Positions 24,400-36,894 are shown, numbered from the stretch's first letter. The stretch: 64,000 nt of DNA from Cannabis sativa (GCF_029168945.1 NC_083602.1:88236027-88300026), one strand, 5' to 3'. Translations and numbers: made by a program. Notes: generated by a model from the letters alone, not told the origin.

Positions 24400-24800
24400 G
24401 CTATTGGGGACTAGTGGTGCCAAGTACCTTCTATAGGTGGCGCCCCACGATTGATTATTGATATTCCCTAAAAGCTATTGTCTTAAATTATATTGGACTT
24501 GATACTTAATTACACCAATAGCGGTATGATACCGAGGAGAGTTCTAGACATCAGTGGTGCCTTTTAACAATTCTCATAAGAAAAAAAATATATGAATCTG
24601 AGTTGTATAGATAGTAGCATTAAAGAGAGCCTCAAAAATAGATTTAATCCTGTACAGGGAAGGAAATTGTCTAGTATAGATAAAAATTTTCTTAAAAATG
24701 TAAAAGAACTGTAAGTTTCTCTTTTGAAGGAGAATTTCTTTGTGGATGTAATGGACTCGGTTTTGATTAATAGAAATTATCTTTCTTGATAAAAAAAATT
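24400..24800 (+). mobile_element. retroposon 3' tail (LINE- or mRNA-derived)
   Basis: The sequence up to about 24800 reads like a LINE 3' end: TGGATGTAATGGACTCGG, then TTGATTAATAGAAATTATC and a short A-run. The very similar TGTAATGGACTTTGTCTG tail at 51630 belongs to a unit with a clear target duplication. Only the tail is visible; no coding part remains. Confidence 0.4.
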
Positions 24801-25321
24801 AATAAAGCAAATTAATTTATATGGTCAAACTATGTATGTAAATAAATTAGTGGCGAAAGTATTTAAGTAATCAATTTTGTTACATTCAACTATTAGTGTA
24901 AAAAAAAATTAATAGCAAAATTGGTAAGTAAAATTATTTTTTAAAAATAAATACCTGTTTAAAAATAATTCAAATTAACTTAAAAATAATAATAATTCAA
25001 ATTAAAAATTAAAATTAAAAATTAATAAATTTTTAATTATTAATATTATTTTTTTTAAAAAATAAATTATAATTAAATATTATTATAATATGTATAAATT
25101 TTTAATTGTATACAAGCAGTCCTATAGTAAGAGTATGCACCTTACATCATAATAACCACAGAATCTAAAATCAATGGTTAAGAAAAGTTCTCTACCGGTA
25201 GGAAACTTTTACTAGGTCCTACCATAGTAATATAAATAAAATTAACGTTTCCTTTTCCAATTTTCCAAATATATATAAAAATAAAAAGAAAAATAGACTT
25301 CGTCTTTTGTAGCTAGAATGG

Positions 25322-25353
<32 letters not shown>

Positions 25354-25985
25354 AGTCATATAATTATAAGTATATATGACTATACTCCCAAACATTAATT
25401 GAGCACGACTACAGAACGGTTTCTTAAGAGAATTTGTCAAAAGGATATTTAAAACTCGACAGAATCAAATTGAAATTTATAATAATTTGACTGATCTATC
25501 TATATATAATAACAACGACTAAATGATAATAATATAAATGCTGGATTAATCGAATGTAAAATACACGTAATGATATATTATTCATTGGTATAGAACTGGT
25601 CATAAAAAAGCATCAATAATTATGCCTATATATAGCTATAATACATTATTATGTGCTTGACTCTTTTGCCTATATATAGCTAATATATATGAAGTCAAAT
25701 TCAGCTTTTGCTGTTGTATTGTTTCTTAGTAAAATAATATAAAAACTAGCTTACTTGACGTATTAAGTTAAGTAATATATATTCCAATCAAACCAATAAA
25801 AGTAAAAGAAAATGAAAATGATGAATATGATTTATATATGTAATAATAATAATCAGTTATTATATAGCATCACATTATCACATGATGTAAGAGAATAATG
25901 AAAGGTTGTATTTGTTTTTAAACTATTACTTCACGCTATTTTTATAATATTTTGTTTCATAATTTATATATATTAAAAAACCATA
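24801..25985. other. AT-rich intergenic stretch
   Basis: Short AT dinucleotide runs (for example 25321-25349) and the repeated word TATGCCTATATATAGCTA near 25620 and 25668. I see no gene or element with defined ends. Confidence 0.4.
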
Positions 25986-25989
25986 TATA

Positions 25990-26565
25990 TAAGAGCACTT
26001 ACATCATACACTTTTAAAATACAATAACTAAATTTAATTTAATTTTACTTTTTCTATTATTTTATTTTGCATTACCATAATATATATGTACTAGTTTGAT
26101 TATATTTTTATTTCAATATAATTCAAATATTATATATATTATAAATTAATTATTATAATTTTTTACTTATTTTTTAAAAAAATTGAGAGAAAAATATAAT
26201 ATAAGAAAGAGATAAGAGATAAATTTAAAATATATATTTTAAAAAAACTAAACCTACAAGTATTTTTTTTATTAATATGCATTTTTGTACCCTCAGATTT
26301 TTCGTTCAATAAATAAGACACTTGATGAAGTGAAGAATATATATAAATACTTATAATATAATAGGATGAACATAGAATTTAACTTGTGGTTCCATAATTA
26401 AATCTACCTACTTTACAAGTTAATAAATTAAATTTAACACAACTTTTAGCATCTGACAAATTTAGTACACTTTTTAAAACATAATTAGAGTAATAATTTT
26501 TCTTAGTGTGCTAAAATATAATAATGTACCATCTTTTTAGTATTTCATTGGAGATGCTCTAATAA
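25990..26565. mobile_element. MITE with GAGCATCTCC-type ends
   Basis: The left end AAGAGCACTTACATCATACA and the inverse of the right end (TAGAGCATCTCCAATGAAAT) are imperfect inverted repeats that stay similar for about 30 bases. The interior is AT-rich and non-coding. A related fragment, including the words for GTGCTAAAATAT, occurs at 30880-31035. No target duplication was resolved. Confidence 0.5.
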
Positions 26566-27289
26566 TACAGATGTAGGGTAAGAGTATCTCCAACCATTCT
26601 CTCTAAACACACTACTTAACTAAAATAGAAAGTGAGACTTGAAAAAATAAACTTTAACCATACAAAAAATGTCTTTCTATAATATAGAATGGATAGGTAG
26701 CTCTTTAAATGTAAAAAGCTCCCTACTTTTTTTGCTATTTTTTTTTAAATAGTATATTAATTAAAAGCACTATTACTTTTCATTATTTTATAAAATTAAT
26801 TTATATAAAAAAAAAATAAATTATAAAATATTATTAAAATAATCAAATATTAACTATAGTAGAAAGTATGATTAGATCAACAACAATAAAAAATAGCTTC
26901 ATATTCTAACTTTAAGTAATTTACAGCATAAATATCTGAATTTAACTTTTAGTTGTAAATAAATACTTAAGTTTAATTTTTAGCAGTATCTGAGTTTAAC
27001 TCTCAGTTGTAAATAAATACTTAAATTTAATTTTTAGCAGTAATAATACTTACGTTATAATTTAAAGCTTCTATAAGTATCTGGATATTAAGTGTTAAGT
27101 AAATTGTCACGTGGTAATTCCTGATTAGTTCAATTATTAAATTTTTATATTTTTTAAGAAAATAGTTTAAATACTAATAAGAAAATAACATGTAGATAAT
27201 GACTTAACATTTAATGATCAGATACTTACAAAATTCTCGAAATATAACTTGGGTATTATTACCACTAACATTTAAATTAAGTATTTATT

Positions 27290-27615
27290 TACAACCGTAA
27301 ACTTTGACATATACAAAATCATGCCCCTAAACTTTAAAAATCGTTAAAAATTTCCCTTGAACTATTAAGATTATTGTATTTAACTTTTATATAAATGAAA
27401 GTTGAAAATGTATGATTTGACACATGTCAAAGTTCTAGAACATAATTTGGTAGATATTAAAGTTTGGAGAATATTATTTAGTAAATGGACAATCACCGAA
27501 TTATGAATAAAATTGGACAAAAATCCTTAAATCTAAGAATCTCAATAGTTCAGAAAGAATTTTTAATGGTTAAAAAAATTCAGAGGTATAATTTTGTATA
27601 TATCAAAAAGTTGAG
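27290..27615. repeat. dispersed inverted-repeat element (family with 15950-16175)
   Basis: It contains AACTTTGACATATACAAAAT, CATGCCCCTAAACTTTAAA and CTTGAACTATTAAGATTATT, matching the element at 15950. Inverted counterparts (ATATGTCAAAGTTC-like and CTCAATAGTTCAGAAAG) follow in the second half. Confidence 0.55.
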
Positions 27616-27942
27616 GGAATAAAAATCTAAATTAAACCTATTTTTTTTTTTTTTGAATGGCATTAAACCTATTTTAAATTTTCATCATTTATTCATATCT
27701 CCATTCGAGATGTTCTGTCCATTTTTGTTAATAGAATCAGCAATGAAATTTCACAAAGGTAGCCGTTTTATTTTTATTTTTATTTTGATGTTTTTGGATT
27801 TTATCTTTTTTATTTTGCATGTGAATTAATTCCTGTGTTCTAATTGAGTGGTCACTGTTCACTCGGATAAAACGACAGGCCATTTAAGCGTGGACGTTAA
27901 CTCCGTCTCTAAAAAAAAATAACGCGTAAAAAAATCTTCAGA

Positions 27943-27996
27943 GGTCAAATAGTTACCGGTCAAATTTCTGCCACGGCCCTATTCACTCTATAAATA
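27943..27996 (+). promoter_or_regulatory. promoter of the first EXO70 gene: two W-box cores and a TATA box
   Basis: GGTCAA (inverse of TTGACC) occurs at 27943-27948 and again at 27958-27963. TATAAATA is at 27989-27996, about 143 bases before the ATG at 28139. W-boxes are the sites of WRKY factors, which drive many defence genes. That this gene is WRKY-regulated is inference from site spacing. Confidence 0.6.
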
Positions 27997-28138
27997 CCCC
28001 TTACCCCCTTTCCTCCTCTCATAACTCAAAACTCAAATTCAAAACAAACTCCTCACTTAACTAAATAACCTCATTTCTCTCTCACTCTAAACACAAATCT
28101 CTTTATTACATACCAAAAGCTCAAACTTAGGGTTTAAC

Positions 28139-30004
28139 ATGTTTTTCAGATCTAGATCACCATCTCCGGCCAATTCTCCGTTAAGGACTAGGCCTGGTAC
28201 TACTCCAACTTCTTCTCCTCACCGGACTTTTAACGACTCGTTGATGGACGAGAACATTGAGATAGCTCAGTCCCTAATCGACAGTTGGGAATCAAACGAG
28301 ACCGTTTCTCTTTTTAACGGCGACCGTCAAGAAGCCAGGCAGTACCTTCACGCCGTTAAGGATTTACAGTCGGCCATGCACCATTTTATCTCTCAGAGTT
28401 CTGCTTCTGATAAGCTCATCAAGGCTCAGAATCTGATGGAAACTGCTATGAAGAGATTGCAGAAAGAGTTTTATCAGATTCTTTCTTCGAATCGACAGTA
28501 CTTGGATCCGGAATCGGTTTCGAGCCACTCGTCTCGGGCTTCTACAATTTCGAGCTACTCGGATTTCGAGGATGAGTTGGAAGACGAGTTGAGAGCCACG
28601 ACTGAGTCGATTTCTGAAGTTGAGCGAGTTTCCATGGCGGCTATGACGGATTTGAAATCTATTGCGGATTGTATGATCTCCGCTGGCTACGCGAAGGAGT
28701 GTGTGAAGGTTTACATTACGGTACGGAAATCTATTGTGGATGAGGGATTGTACCATCTCGGAGTTGAGAGGATGACATTTTCTCAGATCCAGAAAATGGA
28801 TTGGGATGTTATGGAGATCAAAATCAAAAGCTGGCTTAACGCCGTGAAAGTCGCCGTTAAGACATTATTCTACGGCGAGAGAATACTCTCCGACCACGTC
28901 TTCTCCCCTTCCGAAACAATCAGAGAATCCTGCTTTTCCGAAATTTGCGGAGAAGGAGCCACAATGCTTTTCGGCTTCCCAGAAATGGTAGCCAAATGCA
29001 AAAAATCATTGGAAAAAATGTTTCGAACTCTCGATATGTACCAATCCATCTCCGATTTATGGCCAGAAATCGATTCAATCTTCTCCTACCATTCAACCTC
29101 AACCGTCCGATCTCTCGCGATGAACTCACTCCTCAGATTAGGCGAAGCCGTACGAACGATGCTTACAGATTTCGAATCAGCAATACAAAAAGACTCATCA
29201 AAGACTCCAGTCCCCTCAGGCGGAATCCATCCTCTAACTCGTTACGTCATGAACTACATCTCATTCCTCGGCGATTACAGCGAGATCTTATCAGACATCG
29301 TCGCCGATTGGCCCTTATCAGTACACACACCATTACCTGAATCTTACTTCGGAAGCTTAGATACCGATCCAGAAGGAACATCATCAATCTCCGTGAGATT
29401 CGCTTGGCTCATTCTAGTCCTTCTCTGCAAACTCGACGGTAAAGCCGAGCTCTACAAAGACGTTTCTCTCTCCTACATTTTTCTAGCGAACAATCTCCAA
29501 TACGTCGTCGTAAAGGTCCGAAGCTCAAACCTAAAGTTTCTACTCGGCGAAGATTGGGTAGCCAATCACGAAGCAAAGGTGAAACAATACGTGTCGAATT
29601 ACGAGCGCGTGGGTTGGAGCAAGGTTTTCACCGCTTTACCCGAAGATCCAACGGCTGATCTTACGCCAGAACAAGCTAATGTAATCTTCCACAAATTAAT
29701 CTTCAGTTTCGAAGAAGCTTACCGTAAACAAACATCGTGGGTCGTACCCGACCCGAAACTCAGAGACGAAATCAAAGTTGCGTTGGCTAAGAAGTTAGTT
29801 ACGCCTTACCGGAAGTATTACGAGAAACATCGGGGCGGGTTAATGAGTCTTTGCGGGTCGGATTCTTTGGTCAGATATGCCCCTGAGAATATTGATAATT
29901 TCTTGTCTGATTTGTTTTTTGGAGTTGGAAATGTAGGGAGTTTACCGTCATCTTCCACTACTTCATCGCCGGCTTCTTCGACCCACTCACGTGTTAGGCG
30001 ATAG
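28139..30004 (+). CDS. EXO70H: exocyst subunit EXO70, EXO70H-like
   Basis: A single uninterrupted ORF of 621 residues. EXO70 is the exocyst subunit that helps tether secretory vesicles to the plasma membrane through phosphoinositide binding by its C-terminal domain. Residues 1-35 are rich in Ser, Pro and Arg. Residues 36-120 form the N-terminal helical part. Residues 124-150 are a Ser-rich then acidic linker (PESVSSHSSRASTISS; FEDELEDEL). The Exo70 C-terminal domain runs from about 225 to 590 and carries hallmark segments GGIHPLTRYVMNYISFLGDY (361-380) and LANNLQYVVVKV (449-460). A Ser/Thr-rich tail ends in RVRR. Lack of introns fits the EXO70H clade; the exact H member is not determined. A tandem paralog lies 7.2 kb downstream. 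Confidence 0.95.
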   Translation: MFFRSRSPSPANSPLRTRPGTTPTSSPHRTFNDSLMDENIEIAQSLIDSWESNETVSLFNGDRQEARQYLHAVKDLQSAMHHFISQSSASDKLIKAQNLMETAMKRLQKEFYQILSSNRQYLDPESVSSHSSRASTISSYSDFEDELEDELRATTESISEVERVSMAAMTDLKSIADCMISAGYAKECVKVYITVRKSIVDEGLYHLGVERMTFSQIQKMDWDVMEIKIKSWLNAVKVAVKTLFYGERILSDHVFSPSETIRESCFSEICGEGATMLFGFPEMVAKCKKSLEKMFRTLDMYQSISDLWPEIDSIFSYHSTSTVRSLAMNSLLRLGEAVRTMLTDFESAIQKDSSKTPVPSGGIHPLTRYVMNYISFLGDYSEILSDIVADWPLSVHTPLPESYFGSLDTDPEGTSSISVRFAWLILVLLCKLDGKAELYKDVSLSYIFLANNLQYVVVKVRSSNLKFLLGEDWVANHEAKVKQYVSNYERVGWSKVFTALPEDPTADLTPEQANVIFHKLIFSFEEAYRKQTSWVVPDPKLRDEIKVALAKKLVTPYRKYYEKHRGGLMSLCGSDSLVRYAPENIDNFLSDLFFGVGNVGSLPSSSTTSSPASSTHSRVRR

Positions 30005-30879
30005 AGCACGTGTGAGAATTGAGATGAAGAAGATGAGTCGTTTTTGGGGATTGTGATTTTTTTTTTGTCGTTTGTGAAAAATATCGTATATAAGAGCACG
30101 CCTGCGCCTGTTGTATAGAATATATATTATCACACGTGTGGATTGAAATTTCATACGTGTAAAGTGATTAGAGAGGATAAGAAGAATATTAGTTGAAAGA
30201 AAAAAAAATGAAGAAAGAGAAAAATTCTTTGATTTGTTTATATATAAGATTTTTTTTAAATAATATTTGAATGGTACTTTATTATCTCAATAATTGGTGA
30301 AGCTGTTGAGCACTTTCTATATGTGGTTGAAAATTTACGAATAAGATAAGAGGAATAATTTATAACAACTATATTATATATATTCTGGTGAGAAGAATAA
30401 TTAACAACCACATAAGAAGATAATATTTAAAGAAGAAAACAACAAAAGTTTAGCTGATACTTTGTTTTCGATAACGAACAATGAAAAAATATGGCTGGAG
30501 TAGCTATATACTGTTGAGAGTAGCAACCAGGCCCTTAATAATTCTCTTGGAAATATCAATCATATAGTATAAGACTATCTCAAATGTAAAAATAAGTTAT
30601 AATTGTGCTTCAATAAAGTAAATAAATTTTAAAATTAATGATGGTCATATTAAGAGCGAGCTTAGATTAAGGCGAATTAGACTTATGCCTAAAGCCAATA
30701 ATTTTTATTTTCTGAAGGTATATGTAAGCCAGCTTTGTTGAGAATATACAAAAAAAAAATTATAGTTCATTATTTTTATATTTTAAGTAATGATAATATA
30801 ATAAATAAAGAATGTAAAGTTTTGTAAAATTGAATTAATTATAATAATTAGTGGTATTATAATAAATAAAAGTAATATT
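30005..30879. other. 3' flank of the first EXO70 gene and AT-rich spacer
   Basis: Likely 3' untranslated sequence runs from 30005 to about 30130. The rest is AT-rich with no recognised gene. Confidence 0.45.
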
Positions 30880-31035
30880 TATTATGAGTAAAATTTAACA
30901 CAATAATATATTTAGTACAATTTTTAATTTATGTCAAATTTGACACACTTTTATAAATACTATTAGTTAGAGTGTATTTTTTCCTTTAAACGTGCTAAAA
31001 TATTACAATACAACATTTTTTTAGCACTTAATTGT
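30880..31035. repeat. fragment related to the MITE at 25990-26565
   Basis: It shares an order of short words with 26410-26565: AATTTAACACAA, TTTAGTACA, GACACACTTTT, GTGCTAAAATATTA and a final GGGGATGCT. Only a partial copy is present. Confidence 0.4.
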
Positions 31036-32370
31036 GGGGATGCTATTCTTTGGATGTTACTATGTAGTCGTATCATAAATTATATTAAGGCTAAATAATT
31101 AACATGTCTTTTTCGTGAGCTGGATTTGGGTGTGTAGGTAGTATATCATAGTTGGAAAATCATTATTAACAAAGCTAATAATATGTCATTTTCATCATGA
31201 ACTGGATTTTGGATTTTACGTAGTGTAAAGTATAGAAATTGCCTAATGAAGTAAAATCAGCATATACCACTATGTTTGTAAAACTAATGACATTATTTTT
31301 TTAATATATGCATACTAGTTTGGAGATATTAGAACTAATTGTGTATATAAAATTAATTTAATTAAATACTTTTATAGTTTTGTTTGGAAAATTTCAATTG
31401 AAAATATTTATTTATTTTAATTTATGTTATTTTCAGATTTGAGTTGGTAAACTAATGGCATTTTATTGGCCCAAGTTTATCTACTTCGTTCCATGCCATT
31501 TTCTACAAGAGTAAGTTGAAAAATACCCCTTTTATTAATCAATTAATCAAATTTACCTCTAATTTTATATTTATTTGAAACATACCTCTTTTTATATGTA
31601 TTGTACCCAAAATACCCTAACATAAGAGAGTCACATGGAGAGTATCTTGAAGTAACAGGGGTAAAATTGGTACAATGTTTAAAAAAAGAAGTAAAAATGA
31701 TAGACTTTAAAAAAGAAGGTAAAAATAAAAGAGGACAATATAAAAAAGGTATAAAGTGTAATTTCTTCTTTCTAAAATGAATCATAATGGGAAGTTGGTG
31801 AATCACGTCCAAAGCTATCAAGGGCCCTTTCGAAACTTTACTCTTCAATGGGCCAAGTCAAGACTCTTTTCATAGCCCAACACATTTGTCTAAGTAATTG
31901 GACTCAAATGTCACAAACTATGAACTTATGAATGTCTTCATCAAATGAGTTTTTTTTTTTACTGATAAACCCACTCAAATATTGTTTTATTTGTATTTAA
32001 TCTTTCTAAGTTTAAATTTTGGTATTAAAACTCTCCAAACGAATGAACTAATAGCAAATTTAAAATGACATTCAGTTAACTGTCATTGTGGGTTGCTTAT
32101 ATGTACACTCTTGTACGCATGATTTATTTATATTAGTATACTTAATATTATTATTTAAAAATTATTTTTAAAATTATATAAAATGATAAAAATAAAATAA
32201 CATATTTAAAAAAATAAAAAATATTATAAAATTTGAAATAATTTTTATATTTTTAAAATAATAATATTAAGTGTACCAATATAAATTTGACACATGCATA
32301 AAAGTGTACACATAAACAGTTTATATTGGAAATTAACTGTAAAAATTGGATGACACCATAATTTGCAAGC
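31036..32370. other. intergenic stretch, nothing firm
   Basis: It contains a diverged duplication around GAGCTGGATTTGGG (31120) and GAACTGGATTTTGG (31200), and a less AT-rich patch with a 101-codon minus-strand ORF (31848-31543) that matches no family I know. Confidence 0.4.
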
Positions 32371-32374
32371 AAGA

Positions 32375-33823
32375 GGAGTGCTAGGGAAACTCTCTTTTGC
32401 ACTCTCTTTTACACTCTCTTCCTATTTGAGTGACATGTGTAACTTTCTAAAATATGTTTAAGTATAGTTACAATTATACCCTTTTTACTTTCATTAATAA
32501 TTAAAATGTGTTATCTCATTTACTTGTTTATTTTTTGGACTATTTTATTAATTTCTCATATTTTTTTTACTAAATAATATATACTACTATGCATCTTTTT
32601 TTTATAATAAATATGTAATATTTTATTTTATTAAAAATAAAAAACACTAACTCTTTTTTTTTCAATAAATTTTACATCAGTTTTTTTTTTTTTTCATATT
32701 GTATCATTCTTTAAATTATTTTATTTCATATTTGTTATATATATATATATAAAGAAATAATAAAAGAAAAGATTTCAAAAAAAAACAAAATAATAAAAGA
32801 AAAAAAATAAACTAATATAATTATGCCTAGTCAATAGTATATGTTAGATCAATTTACTTTTGTTTTATTTTTTTAAGTATAAAAAATTATTTTCATGAAT
32901 AGGCAAAAAAAAAAACTAATTGATTTAACATATATATACATATTTGATTAGAGAGAAATTTGATAACTATTTAAGGAAATGTAAAAAAAACAAAAAACAA
33001 GAATTTTTTTGTGTAAAAGAATGATACGAAGCAAAAAAAAATTGGTGTAAAATTTATGAAAAGAAATATTTTTCCATTTCTTATGAAGTAAATATCCAAT
33101 ATTTATTATAAAAGAAATTAAAAGAATAATTTATTGTGGTACATATTATCTATTAAAAAAATGAAATTTTAATAAAAAAAATTGTATAATTTAATTAAGT
33201 TTTTTTATTGTCTAAAAAACAAACAAACAAGTAAATAGAATCACACATTTTAATTATCAGTAAAAATAAAGGGTAAATACCATTTTGGACCCTGTGTTTT
33301 GCAAAAGTTACCAATTGGACCCTATATTTTGTTAAATGATAAAATGGACCCTGTATTTTCTAAAATAGTACAAATAGGACCCTGAATTGATTTTTTAAGT
33401 TTAATTATAATTCAATCTAAAAGTGCTACGACAAAACTGTTTACATTTTTTGTATCTGTTCGTATTAGGAATTATCTTCAAGTTGGTTGTATTAAAAAAA
33501 AAAGTTGTCTAAAATTAAGCTCAGGGTCCTATTTTTACCATTTTAGAAAATATAGGGTCCGTTTTGTCATTTAACAAAACACGGGGTCCAATCTGTAACT
33601 TTTGCAAAACACGGGGTCCAAAATAGTATTTACCCAAAAATAAATAGATTAATTATTAATTTTAAAAAAAATAAAAAATAAATAAATGAGATGACTCATT
33701 TTAATTATCATTAATAAAAACTAAATAAGGACATAATTGTAACTATTTTTAAACATAATTTAGATTGTTACACATGTCACTCAATTAGGAAGAGAGTGTA
33801 AAAGAGAGTTTGCTTAGCACTGC
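32375..33823. mobile_element. foldback-like DNA transposon with ~100-bp TIRs
   Basis: The left arm (GAGTGCTAGGGAAACTCTCT, then TTACACTCTCTTCCTA, GAGTGACATGTGTAAC, TAGTTACAATTAT) is matched by the inverse of the right arm, which ends AGCACTGC at about 33823. Further in, ATTAAAATGTGTTATCTCAT and inverted counterparts continue the pairing on both sides. A separate MITE (33271-33635) sits in the right half. I did not find a clean target duplication. Confidence 0.75.
33271..33635. mobile_element. Mutator-type MITE, 365 bp, nested
   Basis: It starts GGGTAAATACCATTTTGGAC and ends with the near-inverse (GGGTCCAAAATAGTATTTACCC split over 33614-33635), with inverted repeats of about 110 bp. The 9-bp duplication AAAAATAAA flanks it exactly (33262-33270 and 33636-33644). 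It is inserted in the foldback element at 32375-33823. A second family member is at 57068-57425. Confidence 0.9.
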
Positions 33824-34644
33824 AATTCAATAGTTTGGAGGGTTTTACCTTCAAAATTTGAGCATAGAGGGTTACGTGCAAGTTGAGTAATAGTTGAGAG
33901 AGTTTAGCCGTTATTTTCCATCATCAAGAATAATTAAGTTTAGTTGTGGTCCCACGATAGTATTTGTCCACGGCTTCAACAACCGGAAGTAATATTGGCA
34001 GTTAAACCACATAAATTTTAAATTTTTTAACACTTAACCATAAAAATTAAAATTTTGACGGTAAAAACCTACTGAACCCAGGTTTCGTTTTGCTTTTCAT
34101 ACTTTCATCTAAAAATCTCAGTTAAGTACTACATTAGATTGTCTACGTATAAACAAGTGTACACATGACATATTTTTACTTAGTGATCCATATAACATTA
34201 ATTACTTAAATATTATAAAAAATAAATTATAAATTATAAAAAATTAAACAATGAAAAAAATATTTTTAAATTTATTTTACTCTTTCTTTTTATTTTCTTT
34301 TTCCTTTTTGTTTTTTTTTTTCTTCTTTTCTTTGAAACCCTAACACCCTAACATATCTTCTTAATTTATCCTTCTTCTTCTTCTTAATTCAAATACCACA
34401 TGCTATGAAAACCCAAATCTTATAAAATCAAATACCCAATCAAAAGATAGTCGTTGGTGACCTAATCGCATTGGCTGATGATGAACACAATGTCGCGTAT
34501 CTTCTAAAACTAATTGTAGATCCATCAGTGACCTAATCGCACATCTTCGATTCATGACTAGCCAAAGCAAAACAAAAAAAAGTAGGATTTTTAGTTTCGA
34601 GACCTAAGGAACACGATCCCATGGTCCTGTTAGACCACCCATGA

Positions 34645-35553
34645 CACTACAAGAAAAATGAGCATTACTGAGGACAAATTTCGTTGGTAAAAACCCATGT
34701 TTTCGTCAGTATTGCGCATTAATGAGGACATTTCGTTGGTAAAAAGTCGTTGGAATACTTCGTTGGGAAAAACGATTATTAACAACGACTTTTTAAGTCG
34801 TTGGGAATAAAAATTAATCCCAACGACAATGTCCTTGGGAATAATATTTGTTTTTTTTTTTTTTTAATTCTGAGTGCATCAACAACGACATTGTCGTTAT
34901 TGATAATAATATCAATAACGACAATGTCGTTATTGAAGATCTTCTACGAAAAAAAATAAAAATTTATATTAAATTATTTGTAATTAATTATTTTTATATA
35001 TTATTATATTAAAATTATTAATTTTAATTTTAATTATTTTTTAATTATTTAATTAATTAATATATAAAATTATTGAATTAATTAAGATATAAAATCATTT
35101 AACAAAAAGAAAATATTTAAAGTCACTAATATTACAATAAGAGTAAGTCATAAACATTATAGTACTGCCGACCTAAATATAAATTAGTGTTCATAAAATA
35201 TTAACAAACATATTAGACCGATAGTTCGTAAAATTAAAATAGATATTCTAAAAGAAGTTTGTAGTAGCATCGTCCTCATCACTAGCATCTCGAGGAACAT
35301 CCGACCCAGGAACATCCGGCATCTGTGGGTAGTATGGCGGCATTTGCGAGCTGGTCATCATGTGAGATGTCTGCTGCCCATGTAGTGTCGGCATCATTTG
35401 AGGAAAATATTTTAATTATTTTTTTTTTTGAAAAAAAAAATTGAAAAGCTTTCCCAACGACATTCAAATGTCGTTATTGATACCTTCATTTTTAATGAGG
35501 ACTTTTAGGCGTTGGTAATAGTGGCGTTGGTATTGACCATAATTCTTGTAGTG
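34645..35553 (-). mobile_element. CACTA derivative, 909 bp
   Basis: The left end is CACTACAAGAAAAATGAGC and the right end is the inverse of CACTACAAGAATTATGG. The duplication TGA flanks it (34642-34644 and 35554-35556). Subterminal repeats of CGTTGG and ACGACATTGTCGTTATTGA fill both arms and include a hairpin near 34880-34940. It belongs to a family different from copies A and B by inner TIR and subterminal motif. Confidence 0.9.
35248..35405 (-). pseudogene. C-terminal remnant of a CACTA-encoded protein
   Basis: Reading the minus strand gives a Gln/Pro/Met-rich run (QMMPTLHGQQTSHMMTSSQ; MPPYYPQMPDVPGSD) ending in an acidic DASDEDDATTNFF and a stop at 35248-35250. This style is typical of the tail of plant transposase-associated proteins. 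Nothing upstream of it remains. Confidence 0.5.
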
Positions 35554-35819
35554 TGACCGTGGACGGCTGTAGGGTTGTCATTGTAGCGGGGAAATGGAAG
35601 AGAGGGAGAGAGGGAAAGATTCTGAGGAGGAAAGAGGGGTCAAGTTCTTGGATTTTTGGAATCAAAGAGCGGTTTATTATATAGACCATTAAAAATGTGA
35701 TACGTGTACGTTTTTATACATAGGGCAGCACTAAATTAAATTTTTTGGATGAAAGTGTGAACGGCAAAACCTAACCGTGGTCAATCTTTCAATCATTCTT
35801 TAACAAATACTGCCAAACC

Positions 35820-36890
35820 ATTTAGCATAATTTCGGTCAATCTTTGAATTTGAGGATCTTCATATTACGATGACCATTTCTGAAGTAAAATAAAATGAAA
35901 TAGGAGTCATTTCATTCATGGAAAGCTCTATCATAATATATGTAAAATATACGAAGAAAAATAATTTTATAATTTACAATGATATCCCTAAATATAATTA
36001 TATTAAATTATATGATATCTAATATTTAATTGGATAATGCTTGAGGTATTAAAAAAGACTTTATGGTAGAGTCATTTTTTTTATAGTTTTTTTTTTTTTT
36101 TTAAGAAAATAATAGTATTTTAACAAATAATTATATATGTAAAAAAATTAAATAAAGAAATAATATTTAATAAAAATAAAATAAAATAATGACTCCACAT
36201 AAATTCGTTTTTATACAATTAATAATAATATAACAACAAAAAAAAAATATATTAATAGTAGCAATAATAGCTTTCAGCATTTCTCTATCATAATATATTA
36301 TTAAGTACTGCTTTATATAAGCATATTAATCCTCAAACACGCCAAACTAATAGCAAGCCATTGTTTTACTCAGACATAAATCTTATTAAGTGATCACCAT
36401 GAAACTATATATATAAAGATTTCTATATATAATAATTTCCTATTATATATTTCTACTTTTCCAGGTAGTACTTCTAGTATGTTTATTATCTGAATTCACG
36501 TACATATTTGGCATAAAAAACAATCAATTATTCAACAATATATCTTCTTAATTTGGAAAAATATGGAAATTTTGACAGGAACAACAGTATAAAAAGACTT
36601 GTAGAGTTGTTAATTTTCTATATATATAAAATAATTGAATAGTGTTAATTATGAAATCAAAGTAATAATAACCATATTCTCACTTTGTTTTTAGTAAGTA
36701 CAAATATTTATTTCTAGTAAAGACATGTTTTTATTCCTTTTCTTAACTTTATTCAACAATCATGAAATAATAAAAATTAATATCTTCGTTGTCAAAGAAA
36801 TTAAACAATTAATTATGATCTGTATATCAAAAATAAATAATGAAAAATAAAATAAAATAATGGAATAGTAAAATTCAGATGAGATTAACA
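35820..36890. other. upstream region of the second EXO70 gene, AT-rich
   Basis: A repeated word, CTCTATCATAATATAT, occurs at about 35927 and 36284, suggesting the ends of a small repeat. Otherwise there is no recognised gene. Confidence 0.4.
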
Positions 36891-36894
36891 CTAT

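Larger units (their letters stand above)
33985..35815. mobile_element. probable TIR element hosting a CACTA insertion
   Basis: The segment GTTTTGCTTTTCATACTTTC, ATCTAAAAATCTCAGTTAAG and CGTATAAACAAGTGTACAC (about 34086-34165) matches the inverse of 35700-35790 (GTTTTGCCGTTCACACTTTC, ATCCAAAAAATTTAATTTAG). GGCAGT occurs near each outer end. The interior holds leader-like sequence (AAACCCTAACACCCTAACAT near 34340). The 909-bp CACTA derivative splits it. The outer boundaries are approximate. Confidence 0.45.

Noticed and set aside
24400..24560. Inverted-repeat element around GTGGTGCC words
   Set aside because: The two GTGGTGCC words are in direct orientation and the rest does not pair, so terminal inverted repeats are not supported.
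28364..29340. Long ORFs antisense or in other frames of the first EXO70 gene
   Set aside because: They lie wholly inside the conserved EXO70 coding frame and show no family similarity; they are by-products of its codon use. The same holds for antisense ORFs in the second EXO70 gene.
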